The notes beneath the pieces are model-generated. The model searched no databases and was not told the DNA's origin. It worked only from the letters and a program-made list of their open reading frames with translations. From contig NZ_JHWD01000008.1 in NCBI RefSeq assembly GCF_000622225.1, positions 1 through 64,000 on the forward strand: a stretch of 64,000 nucleotides of DNA. Reading direction: 5' to 3'. This document shows, one piece after another, positions 23,701 through 31,296 of the stretch. A program made the translations under genes and the position numbers. Origin of the DNA: Roseomonas mucosa ATCC BAA-692. Its GTDB lineage: Bacteria > Pseudomonadota > Alphaproteobacteria > Acetobacterales > Acetobacteraceae. Position 1 is the stretch's first letter, and each line of letters begins with the position of its first letter.

Positions 23701-25095
23701 TTACCGCGAAGAAGAGATTGGCATTTGAATGTCAACGAAGCGCGCCAGTTGGAAGCGCCGCAAGCCATAGCGGAGCGCGTCATAACCGTGATCGGCCTGG
23801 CTGCTATCAATGTCTTCCGGCTTCCGTTCATCGCGAGCGAGATAGGGAAGAGTTGACCATAGATATTCGCAGCGTCGGGCGATGTAGAGACCGGGCTTGT
23901 CAGGCTTCCCAGCATCGCGAAACATGGTCCGCATCATCTCAAGACCGGAAAGACGGTCGCCCTTAACAGCCGGTTCGAAGTAAACGCCAGCCGTTTCGAA
24001 CTCTTTCGCGATGCTGCCGGTTGAATGCCCGGTTCGTGCGAAGCAAGCATCATCCGCCACGCCAAAGGGCTTCGCGTGCCACCGCTTGCACATGGCAAGG
24101 ATGCGCTCCGAGACTTCCGGCACGGTCAGGCAAAGACCCGCGTTGTAATTGCCCGGCCGGTTCGTCGCGACTTCATCCAGCACAAGAACGCTATCGCGAG
24201 CGAGCCATTGATCGCGGATGTAGGCACCGGGTGAGGTAGCGAGAAGCAGCGTCACGCTTGGCGCTGCCGATCCCCAATCGTGGCTTAGGTAGAACTCCGA
24301 ATCCCAATCGGCGCCAAGATCGCTTGCGGTGAAGTTCGGGATCGCAACGCGCTTCTCGTCAAGCACGGTCGCGAACATGGCGCCACGGGAGACAGCCCAA
24401 TCGCCATCGGTCCATGCGCGAAGAAGCTCCGGATCGTCGGGGCAGGAGGACGTTAGCTGATCGGCATACGTCTCGCGGTCGATGAAGACGTTCCCGGCGA
24501 AGGTCGAAGGGCAGTGCATGAAGAGGCGCTTGCTCTTCTCTTCGGTGAAGACTTCCCAAGGTTCCGCGCCGTTGAAGACGTAACGCTTCGCGAGCCATTG
24601 ATGCCCCACGCCAGCCGGGTTCGCCGCGACGATCATCCGAACCGGCATATCCTTCGGACCACGAAGGTTCGAACGCAGCATGTCCAGCAAATACGGATCG
24701 GCAAACTGCCCAGCTTCATCCACAACGAGAAGATTGAAACTGCGGCCCTGATACTTCGTGTAATCCGACGCGCTTTCTAGCTGTCCAAGCTCAACATAAG
24801 CGCCGTTCGGCATACGCCAGACATGTTCCGCCGCATTATACCGCGCTGCCGTGCCGTAAACCATTCCGAAGACTTCGCGTAAAGTATTCTCGAAGTCGGC
24901 AAGGCCCTTATAGCTCTTGCGAATGTAGAGAATGCGCGACTTGCTGCCGTATTGCTCCACATGCCGCAGGATTAGGAGCGCGATGCACCACGACTTGCCG
25001 CCACCGCGACCGCCGCCAAGAAAAAGATCAACTTCTTCCGGAACAGCGAAAACACGTTGCTGAAAGCTATTAAGCTCGATTGCTTCACCGCTCAT
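23701..25095 (-). CDS. terL: phage terminase large subunit
   Basis: About 464 residues. The packaging ATPase has Walker [10 protein letters not shown] (near residue 34), Walker B LLVVDEAG (near 130) and a coupling motif in VAANPAGVG. The C-terminal RNase H-like nuclease domain has LSHDWGSAAP as its first acidic motif and later acidic clusters (DEVATN, DSSQADHGYDALRYG). It cuts and pumps DNA into proheads. The start is taken at the ATG 25095; the frame extends two codons to a TTG. It overlaps terS by 11 bp. The gene is full length, unlike the capsid gene upstream. Confidence 0.92.
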   Translation of the reverse strand: MSGEAIELNSFQQRVFAVPEEVDLFLGGGRGGGKSWCIALLILRHVEQYGSKSRILYIRKSYKGLADFENTLREVFGMVYGTAARYNAAEHVWRMPNGAYVELGQLESASDYTKYQGRSFNLLVVDEAGQFADPYLLDMLRSNLRGPKDMPVRMIVAANPAGVGHQWLAKRYVFNGAEPWEVFTEEKSKRLFMHCPSTFAGNVFIDRETYADQLTSSCPDDPELLRAWTDGDWAVSRGAMFATVLDEKRVAIPNFTASDLGADWDSEFYLSHDWGSAAPSVTLLLATSPGAYIRDQWLARDSVLVLDEVATNRPGNYNAGLCLTVPEVSERILAMCKRWHAKPFGVADDACFARTGHSTGSIAKEFETAGVYFEPAVKGDRLSGLEMMRTMFRDAGKPDKPGLYIARRCEYLWSTLPYLARDERKPEDIDSSQADHGYDALRYGLRRFQLARFVDIQMPISSSR

Positions 25096-25498
25096 GGTCA
25101 ATAATCTTCTTCTTGTCTTGCTTCACCACGGCTTCAAGCTTTTCGGCACCAGGAAGTGCGAAAGTGATAGAAACGCGGTTCGCAATGTCGCTTTGATCGC
25201 CTTCACGGTAGCCATGCCGCGCCTTGAGCAAGAACATTGCCGCAGTTGCATTGCCCTTTTCGGTCGCTGCTTTGAAGAGGGAATTGAAGAGCGTATTATG
25301 CTCGGCATCGCGTCCCATATCGAAGGCGCGTTGAAGCTCTTCGTCTTCTTCAAGCCAACGATCAAACGTCGTTACTGAAACGCCAAGCTTTCGTGCAATT
25401 CCCGCTTTACTCCAACCATTTGCAGCCATATCGGAAATGCGCTCAAGCGCGTCTTCCGGCGGATTCTTCCGCAGCGGATGAGTTAGATCTTTGGCCAT
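25085..25498 (-). CDS. terS: phage terminase small subunit
   Basis: About 137 residues (140 from a GTG at 25507). It has a helix-turn-helix near the N-terminus (NGWSKAGIARKLGVSVTTFDRW), a helical oligomerisation core (ELQRAFDMGRDAEHNTLFNS, FKAATEKGNATAAMFLLKAR) and an acidic then basic tail. The small subunit recognises the packaging site on DNA and loads the large subunit. It lies directly before and overlaps terL, the standard order. Assignment rests on architecture and partner gene. Confidence 0.82.
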   Translation of the reverse strand: MAKDLTHPLRKNPPEDALERISDMAANGWSKAGIARKLGVSVTTFDRWLEEDEELQRAFDMGRDAEHNTLFNSLFKAATEKGNATAAMFLLKARHGYREGDQSDIANRVSITFALPGAEKLEAVVKQDKKKIIDHER

Positions 25499-25530
25499 TG
25501 TCGGCACCTATTCGGTTATCGAGGCGGCAG

Positions 25531-25554
25531 TCTCCGGGGCTCTAGCCCCGGAGA
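25531..25554. terminator. hairpin between capsid remnant and terS
   Basis: TCTCCGGGGC / GCCCCGGAGA, ten perfect pairs with loop TCTA, 11 bp beyond the capsid stop on the minus strand. It is preceded on the + strand by GAGGCGGCAG, close to the repeat found at the terL hairpin. Confidence 0.6.
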
Positions 25555-25565
25555 GGGTTTTCGCT

Positions 25566-25890
25566 TCACTTGCTCAAGAGGAAAGCAAGCGGGATCGCCT
25601 TGCGCTCAACAACCCGGTTCCAATGCGAACCGTCGCGAAGATCGGCAATCGACGGGCTTTCGTCGGCAAGAGTGCCTTCGATCCAATCGAAGCCGCTAGG
25701 ATGCACCGCGCAGTTATTCCGCGAGTGCAGAACTTCCATGCCGCCGCCATTACCTGCCGCCGGAACACTCTCGATTTCCGTTCCCTTGGCAACATTCGGC
25801 GCCGTCATGCCGTAACTCAGCGCACCACTACCGGCGAGGATCGTGGTGAACTTGGTCCCATCATTCGGAAGACCGTCATCAACGATAACG
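25566..25890 (-). pseudogene. C-terminal remnant of a phage major capsid protein, cut by the IS
   Basis: The frame is open from the IS edge to the stop: VIVDDGLPNDG, then FTTILAGSGALSYG, then NNCAVHPSGFDWIEGTLADE, ending with DGSHWNRVVERKAIPLAFLL. The VIVDDG-P and HP-GF-W-pattern with a final SHWNRV/KxIPLxFL strand resembles the C-terminal part of tailed-phage coat proteins that read HPRGxxW...NWxRVxexKNI. Only about 108 residues remain; the first two thirds are missing and no in-frame start precedes 25808. The other side of the IS does not continue the gene. Family assignment is by pattern only. Confidence 0.65.
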
Positions 25891-27375
25891 AGTCGGGTTT
25901 GAATAACTGCTTCAGGCTGCCGAGGCGGCGAGCGGGCGACGGTCTGCCGGCTGGATGGCTCCGCGAAGAGCGGCGAGGAGAGCCGTCAAAAGGGCCCTGA
26001 GGTGGGCGAGGATCTTGCGGATGTTGTGGCCGCAGCCGCAGAGGACGGCGTGGAGGGCATCACCGATGGTGCCCTTGAGGGCGCAGCGGGCGAGGCGGCC
26101 GTCGGCCTTCATGTGGCCGATCTCGGGCTCGATGGCGCTGCGGCGGCGGAGCAGCCGGCGCAGGCGGGGCGTGAGGCCGCGGCTGGTGCCGCTGATGAGC
26201 ACCCTGGTTGCCGTGACGCCATGGACGCGGTAGCCGCGGTCGACCACGGCAAGGCTGGGACGCTGACCGGTGAGGGTCTCGACCTGCTGCAGGGCGTCGG
26301 CGAGGGTGTGGCCGTCGTAGGGGTTGCCGGGCTGGCTGCGCATGCCGACGACAAAGCCGCCCTCGATCGTGGTGGCGACGCTGACCTTGGCGCCGAACTC
26401 GTAGCGCACCCGCGCCTTGCCCTTGGCGATGCAGTCCACCTCGGGCTCGTGCAGGGCGTAGATCTTGCCCGCGCTCTTGGGTGTCTGCCGCAGCAGGCGA
26501 GTGACGAGCGCGAGGCGCTGCTCGATCCGTGCCCGCAGCGGCCCCTTAGGAACAGCGCCAAGCTTGCGGCCGATGTCGCGCAGGACGCGGCCCGTGTAGC
26601 CCTTCAAGGTCCGCAGCACCTTGCGCATGCGCCGGAACTGTCGGGCATGGGCGTGCCGCCCTGCCTTGATGGCCAGACGCGGGGCCAGACGGTTGTAGTT
26701 CTGCCGCAGGCTGATCCCGGCCTTGCCTGCCAGCGCCACCAGGGAGCGACGGGCCTTCTCGTACAGCCGGCTGTCGGTCGGATGGGTGATGGCCTTCTCC
26801 ATCACGGTGGTGTCCACCGCGATCTCGGCCAGGCTGCGTTCCGATACGGCACCCGAGGCACGGCCCGCCTCGATGGTCTTGGTCAGCAGCCACTCCACGC
26901 CCTCCTCACCGATGCGGACGCGCCAGCGGCTGAGAGAGGACGGGTGAATGGGCGGGCGATGCTGGAAGAAGGTCTCGCCGGTGAAGTGCTGGAAGTAGGG
27001 GTTCTCCACCCAGCGCGCGAGCACCGCCTCGTCGGAGAGGCCATGGGCGTGCTGAAGGTACATCAGCCCGGCGACCAGGCGAGGATGGGTGGCCGGCCGT
27101 CCCTCAGCGGCGGGGAAGAAGCCGGCCCATTCCCGCTCGAACCAGGACCAGTCGATCAGCGCCGCCAGCCGCACCAGTTCGTGCCGCCCGTCGATCATGT
27201 CGACCAGCCGCGGCCGCAGCAGATCAGCCTGTTCCGGCGGGCGCGGGCGGTGCTTCATGCCCACCAGAATCGCAGCGTTTGTCGTCGAAAACAATCGCAC
27301 TCTGCAAATTCAGAGCGCCCGATCCAGCAAACATTTCAGATAAATCAGTGAACTATGAGATGTTCAAGACCGACT
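25891..27375. mobile_element. IS5-family insertion sequence
   Basis: The ends form an imperfect inverted repeat: AGTCGGGTTTGAA at 25891-25903 against the complement of TTCAAGACCGACT at 27363-27375 (AGTCGGTCTTGAA), 11 of 13 matching. Between them is one transposase gene on the minus strand. No clear target duplication is seen: the left flank is ...TAACG and the right flank AACTAG. The two flanks are unrelated (capsid gene versus an AT-rich gene), which argues for deletion or recombination at this IS rather than simple insertion. Confidence 0.82.
25912..27258 (-). CDS. IS5-family DDE transposase
   Basis: 448 residues from the ATG at 27258; a GTG at 27300 would add 14. An N-terminal DUF772-type domain (LVDMIDGRHELVRLAALIDW, LMYLQHAHGLSDEAVLARWV, NPYFQHFTGE) precedes the DDE domain: IAVDTTVME (first D), VVDRGYRVHG (second D) and RRSAIEPEIGHMKADGRL (E). 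YEFGAKVSVATT and GNPYDGHTLADA are typical of this IS5 group. The gene is uninterrupted, so the IS may be active. Confidence 0.93.
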   Translation of the reverse strand: MKHRPRPPEQADLLRPRLVDMIDGRHELVRLAALIDWSWFEREWAGFFPAAEGRPATHPRLVAGLMYLQHAHGLSDEAVLARWVENPYFQHFTGETFFQHRPPIHPSSLSRWRVRIGEEGVEWLLTKTIEAGRASGAVSERSLAEIAVDTTVMEKAITHPTDSRLYEKARRSLVALAGKAGISLRQNYNRLAPRLAIKAGRHAHARQFRRMRKVLRTLKGYTGRVLRDIGRKLGAVPKGPLRARIEQRLALVTRLLRQTPKSAGKIYALHEPEVDCIAKGKARVRYEFGAKVSVATTIEGGFVVGMRSQPGNPYDGHTLADALQQVETLTGQRPSLAVVDRGYRVHGVTATRVLISGTSRGLTPRLRRLLRRRSAIEPEIGHMKADGRLARCALKGTIGDALHAVLCGCGHNIRKILAHLRALLTALLAALRGAIQPADRRPLAASAA

Positions 27376-27382
27376 AACTAGC

Positions 27383-28486
27383 TTACGCATTTAGGATGGC
27401 TTGGATATCAGACCTTAAATGTAGCTTGTCAGAAAATCGACTAGCAGCAGCACCTACCGCCTCTCGGAATGACCTTTCGTCTTTTTGGCGGCGGTAGAGC
27501 AGCGCTCTTGTTAGGTAAATTGATGGGCTAATCGGATTCAACGTTTCTGCCTCCTTTAAGTAATTTTCAGATTTTAATTCATCTGCCTCCTCCAAAGATC
27601 GGAGACACAGTGCCAAGACTCCGGTTTCAGGCCTTAGTGCTTCGGGCAACAGCTGAAGAGAATTTTCGGCAGCCGCGCGCAAAGTAGATATAGGCAGATA
27701 ATCCTCATTCAACCGCCCTTTCCAAGGCGCTCGCGTCAATTTTATACCGGCGTTATTCGCATAGTTTCCTAACGCAAGGTGAATGTTGCGCCAGTTATTC
27801 TGCCTACCAAAGTAAGGCCGCAAAAAGCTAGGGCCGTCGCACCAGGATGACATAGTCTCAGAGTTCGCAATGGCAAATTGATCATCTACAGCGCCATTGC
27901 GCAGATTCGGAACACACACCACATTCGGGGGTACATCAGCAGGCAAATTAATATGTTCAATCCACAAATCCGGGCGCACCCTGAGAACCAAATCGAATAA
28001 TTTGCCACGAAGATATTCTTCCTGTCGCCTAAGTAAATCGCATTGCCACCAATTCCAAACCATACGCACAGAATTACCGTCAGAGGCTGCCGTGTGCCCA
28101 CCATCGGAAATTTCGTCTCTCAGTGCAGGAGGGCAATCCAACACACTATCTTTCTGTATACGGCAAATGGAGTTTGGAATTAAGGCCATCACTTCCGATG
28201 ATGTGACCATCCCAGCTTTTTCATCTTCTTTCAGAAGGACATCTTTTAGGGCTGGGACGCGTTGCAGCAAGAACTCATTTTGAAAATCCGGATTTAATAT
28301 GAAGGCCGCGTCAGGGCCAAAGAGTCTGATTAGTTGCCCTTGATTTAATGCACCAAAACGTTTGATCCCGCGCCGCTCCCAAAGGCTAACAAAAAACTGA
28401 GCATCTGGGAACAACTCTAGCAGCCGGGTTGCGCAGGATTCCCAGCGACGCGCTTGCCCAGAAATGCATATTGCCATGGATCGCAT
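27383..28486 (-). CDS. AT-rich orphan gene, possible glycosyltransferase-like protein
   Basis: 367 residues (or 364 from the ATG at 28477), in DNA clearly poorer in GC than the chromosome. The N-terminus (MAICISGQARRWESC, then FPDAQFFVSLW) and FDLVLRVRPDLWIEHINLP resemble uncharacterised proteins near polysaccharide or glycan loci, where an R-P-D motif follows a nucleotide-sugar-like fold. Residues about 290-350 (LEEADELKSENYLKEAETLN, IYLTRALLYRRQKD) look like one or two TPR units. No firm family or catalytic site is claimed. It abuts the IS end by 8 bp and is probably foreign DNA left by the same rearrangement. Confidence 0.6.
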   Translation of the reverse strand: MRSMAICISGQARRWESCATRLLELFPDAQFFVSLWERRGIKRFGALNQGQLIRLFGPDAAFILNPDFQNEFLLQRVPALKDVLLKEDEKAGMVTSSEVMALIPNSICRIQKDSVLDCPPALRDEISDGGHTAASDGNSVRMVWNWWQCDLLRRQEEYLRGKLFDLVLRVRPDLWIEHINLPADVPPNVVCVPNLRNGAVDDQFAIANSETMSSWCDGPSFLRPYFGRQNNWRNIHLALGNYANNAGIKLTRAPWKGRLNEDYLPISTLRAAAENSLQLLPEALRPETGVLALCLRSLEEADELKSENYLKEAETLNPISPSIYLTRALLYRRQKDERSFREAVGAAASRFSDKLHLRSDIQAILNA

Positions 28487-28589
28487 AGCGGCAGCTTACC
28501 TCTTATATTACAGCGCTCAGATGAGCTCCGAGGCAAGATATTGTTATAACCTGAGTTTGACAATCATGATGCGAGATAGCGATAAAACA

Positions 28590-29801
28590 TCAGCGGCTTA
28601 CGACTAAACCGCCTTCAGGCAGTAAATTTTCCCCCTTTGGAAACGCCGCCGCCACCGCCTGCGGCGGCAGCCGCAGGTGATCCCGCAACAGCCCCTTGGC
28701 CACCGCCCGCAGGTCCCGCGTCGGCGCCAGGTCCCGGTTCTCGAACAACTGCCCGTCGCGCAACCCCGGCCAGTCCGCCAGCACCCGCCCGCCCGCCACC
28801 GCCCCGCCGAGGACGAAGGCCACGCCCCCGGTGCCATGGTCCGTCCCGTTGTTGCCGTTCACCCGCGCGGTGCGGCCGAACTCGGTCATCACCAGCACGG
28901 CGGTGTGCTTCCAGGCGGGGCCGAGCTGCGCCTTCAGCGCGTTCATCCCGCCATCCAGCTGCGACAGCACGGGGTTCAGCCGCCGCGTCTGGTCGGCATG
29001 GGTGTCCCAGCCGCCGATCTCCAGCGCCGCCACGCGCGGCCCGTCCGGCGCCGCCATCAGCTTCCCCGCGATCCCGGCCAGGGCCAGGAAACCGCCGCGC
29101 ACGCCCCGCTCCTCCCCCAGCACCTCGCTGGCGAAGCCCCGGCCGCGCAGCCCGTCCTGCACCGCGGGGCCGAGCAGAGGGTCGGCATGCACCAGGTCGG
29201 CCACGCGGGCATAAAGGTCCGGCGCCGGCCGCACGGGCCGGGGCGGTGCCCACATCCCCACATGCTGCGGCCCGCGCATCAGCAGCGGCAGCGACAGCCC
29301 GACCGCCAGCCCGAGATCCGATTCCCCCTTCGGCCGCGCCGCAAAGCCGGACAGGGCGCGGTTGAGCCAGCCGGAGGTCAGCCCGCCGCGCTCCACGGCG
29401 CCGCTCTCCAGCATGTCCTGCGCCTCGAAATGGCTGCGGTTGCGATAGGGGCCGGCGACGGCATGGATGGGCAGCATCTCCCCGGCGCGGAACATGCCGT
29501 GCAGCGCGCCCAGGCTGGGGTTCAGCCCGAAGAAGCCGCCGCAATCGAGCAGCCCGCCCTCCTGCCCCGGCTCCGGCAAGGCGAGCGACCCGCGCAGCGC
29601 GCGGTAGTTCGCGTCGCCATAGGGCGCCAGGGCGGCCATCCCGTCCATGGCGCCGCGCAGGATGACGACGACCAGCCGGTTCTCGCCCGGCAGCACCCCG
29701 GCCGGCATGGCGGCGAAGGCGAGGCGGGAGCGCGCGGCGACCGCCGTGGCGGCGAGGCCCAGCAGCAGGCCGCGCCGCCCGATGGGGGGAAGATGGCTCA
29801 T
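28590..29801 (-). CDS. DUF1501 family protein
   Basis: 403 residues with a Tat-type leader (IGRRGLLLGLAATAVAARSR). The DUF1501 fold belongs to the alkaline-phosphatase-like superfamily: VILRGAMDGMAALAPYGD near the start, EIGGWDTHADQ, VMTEFGRTARVNGNNGTDHG and GGVAFVLGGAV. The Asp/His residues in WDTHADQ and NGTDHGTGG are the conserved putative metal ligands. It is exported, function unknown. Its ATG overlaps the stop of the DUF1800 gene (ATGA), the universal partner of this family. Confidence 0.92.
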   Translation of the reverse strand: MSHLPPIGRRGLLLGLAATAVAARSRLAFAAMPAGVLPGENRLVVVILRGAMDGMAALAPYGDANYRALRGSLALPEPGQEGGLLDCGGFFGLNPSLGALHGMFRAGEMLPIHAVAGPYRNRSHFEAQDMLESGAVERGGLTSGWLNRALSGFAARPKGESDLGLAVGLSLPLLMRGPQHVGMWAPPRPVRPAPDLYARVADLVHADPLLGPAVQDGLRGRGFASEVLGEERGVRGGFLALAGIAGKLMAAPDGPRVAALEIGGWDTHADQTRRLNPVLSQLDGGMNALKAQLGPAWKHTAVLVMTEFGRTARVNGNNGTDHGTGGVAFVLGGAVAGGRVLADWPGLRDGQLFENRDLAPTRDLRAVAKGLLRDHLRLPPQAVAAAFPKGENLLPEGGLVVSR

Positions 29802-31132
29802 CGGCGTTGGAACTCCGGGCTGCTGAACAGCAGGGTCAGGGCCTCCTGCGGCGATCCCGCGCCACGGATCGCCCCGCGCGTCTCGGCGGAGGCCAGGGGG
29901 CCGAGCGCCACCTCCGTCACCGCCATGGGATCCTTGCGGGCGAAGCGTCCGGCCTGCTGGAAGGACCAGTCCACCCGCTGCATCGCGGCCTCGGGGCCCA
30001 GCCAGTCCTTGCCCCGGTCGGGCCAGCCATTGGGCTGCGCGGCGCCCCAGATCTGCTGGCCGAGGCCGAAGGCGCTCTTGAAGGCCATCTCCCCGAACTG
30101 CGCCCCGTCGCAGCCGAAGGCGCGATAGACGGCGGTGACATAGTCCAGCGGGCCACGCAGCTTGGTGAGCGGCGGGTTCCAGGCTTCCGGCAGCCGCACC
30201 AGGGCACGGGACACGGCGCCCAGGTCGCCATCCGTGTCCCGCAGCACCGCCTCCAGCTTCGCCACCGCGGCGGGCGGCGGGTCATCGGCTACGAAATGCC
30301 GGGCCAGCTTGGTGGCGAGGTGCCGGTGCGTGGCGGGGTGGGCGGCCAGGAAGCGCAGCGCCGCCTCCGTCTCCGCCCGCCCATCCACCATCAGGCCGCC
30401 GCCGAAGCGCTGGCCGAGGATGGTCTTCACGCCCGGCTCATGCGCCGGGTCGCGGAACACGGTGCCATAGGGCTCGCGGTCCCGCTCATAGCGCCAGCCG
30501 GTGAGGAGCCGCGCGAATTCCGTCACGTCGCGCTGGGTATAGCCGGCGGCGGGCGAGACGCTGTGCAGCTCCATCACCTCGCGCGCCAGGTTCTCGTTCA
30601 GCCCGCGCCCCGTCTTGCGGCCGATCGGGCTGTCCGGTCCGACCGAGGCCGCCTGATCGAGATAGCCGAGCATGGCCGGATGGGTGGTGGAGGCGATCAG
30701 CATGTCCGCGAAGCGCCCGGTCACATGCGGCCGGATCACGTCCTGGATGAAGGAGGGCACCGTCACATTGGCCTGGGTGCTGGCGCGGCGGCTGATGGTG
30801 AAGTGGTTGGACCAGAAATCGACCAGCCGCTCGCGGAAGGGGGCCGGCGTGTCGATCCGCCAGGCGCAGGCGGCGACGCTCTCGGCCATCACATAGGTCT
30901 CGACCGGCGTGACCTGGCCCGGCTGCACCGGTCCCGCCGCATCGCGCTCCCGCCAGACGCGGAAGCCGTCCGCCACGGTCGGCACGTGGTCGAACCCTAC
31001 CGGTGGCGGAGGATGCGGGGCAGGCTGGTCGATCTGGGCGAGGAGCCAGGCCTCGGCATCGGGGGGAACCGGCTGGTCCGGCCGCGGCCCCAGGCCGAAA
31101 CGGATCGCCGCCTGGATGGATCGGGCACTCAT
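29798..31132 (-). CDS. DUF1800 family protein
   Basis: 444 residues, largely helical. Family motifs include IRFGLGPRP at the N-terminus, WSNHFTISRR, GRGLNENLAREVMELHSVS and YTQRDVTEFARLLTGW. DUF1800 proteins occur paired with DUF1501 across bacteria; the pair has been connected with export or handling of secondary metabolites or matrix, but the biochemical role is not known. First gene of the two-gene operon, with four-base overlap to DUF1501. Confidence 0.92.
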   Translation of the reverse strand: MSARSIQAAIRFGLGPRPDQPVPPDAEAWLLAQIDQPAPHPPPPVGFDHVPTVADGFRVWRERDAAGPVQPGQVTPVETYVMAESVAACAWRIDTPAPFRERLVDFWSNHFTISRRASTQANVTVPSFIQDVIRPHVTGRFADMLIASTTHPAMLGYLDQAASVGPDSPIGRKTGRGLNENLAREVMELHSVSPAAGYTQRDVTEFARLLTGWRYERDREPYGTVFRDPAHEPGVKTILGQRFGGGLMVDGRAETEAALRFLAAHPATHRHLATKLARHFVADDPPPAAVAKLEAVLRDTDGDLGAVSRALVRLPEAWNPPLTKLRGPLDYVTAVYRAFGCDGAQFGEMAFKSAFGLGQQIWGAAQPNGWPDRGKDWLGPEAAMQRVDWSFQQAGRFARKDPMAVTEVALGPLASAETRGAIRGAGSPQEALTLLFSSPEFQRR

Positions 31133-31211
31133 GCCCGCATGATGTCACAGCGCTTGCTGCGCTGCGCAACCACAAAGAGTAACTGACCGCGTGTTAATAC
31201 ACTCTTTACGT

Positions 31212-31247
31212 GCATTCCATGGGCGCGCCGACGCACCTATGGAATGC
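31212..31247. repeat. inverted repeat upstream of the DUF1800 operon
   Basis: GCATTCCAT (31212-31220) and ATGGAATGC (31239-31247) form a perfect nine-base inverted repeat with an 18-bp spacer, about 80 bp upstream of the DUF1800 start. It could be an operator or a weak hairpin. Confidence 0.4.
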
Positions 31248-31256
31248 CGCATGATC

Positions 31257-31280
31257 CCGGGCGGGAATCCTCCCGCCCGG
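31257..31280 (-). terminator. hairpin terminator after lpdA
   Basis: CCGGGCGGGA / TCCCGCCCGG, ten perfect pairs with loop ATCC, 16 bp beyond the lpdA stop. No T-run. Confidence 0.6.
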
Positions 31281-31296
31281 AGAGCCGAGGGGCGCC

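Larger units (their letters stand above)
17908..27375. mobile_element. truncated phage or phage-satellite island in tRNA-Val
   Basis: The island runs from the tRNA fragment through integrase, primase-helicase, AlpA-like excisionase, small and large terminase and a capsid remnant to an IS5-family element. Its base composition is lower in GC than the flanking chromosome and its reading frames are short and mostly on the minus strand. No portal, tail, lysis or repressor genes are seen. An intact tRNA-Val, expected at the far end, is absent, and the capsid gene is cut by the IS, so the right end has been lost. It could be a decayed prophage or a satellite that carries its own packaging genes. Confidence 0.75.

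Noticed and set aside
25491-26000. Plus-strand frame over the capsid remnant and IS end
   Set aside because: It crosses the IS boundary and is antisense to the capsid remnant, whose residues are recognisable.
27376-27379. Target-site duplication of the IS (AAC or TAAC on both sides)
   Set aside because: Similar bases occur near both ends, but they are not at equivalent positions relative to the inverted repeats, so no duplication is claimed.
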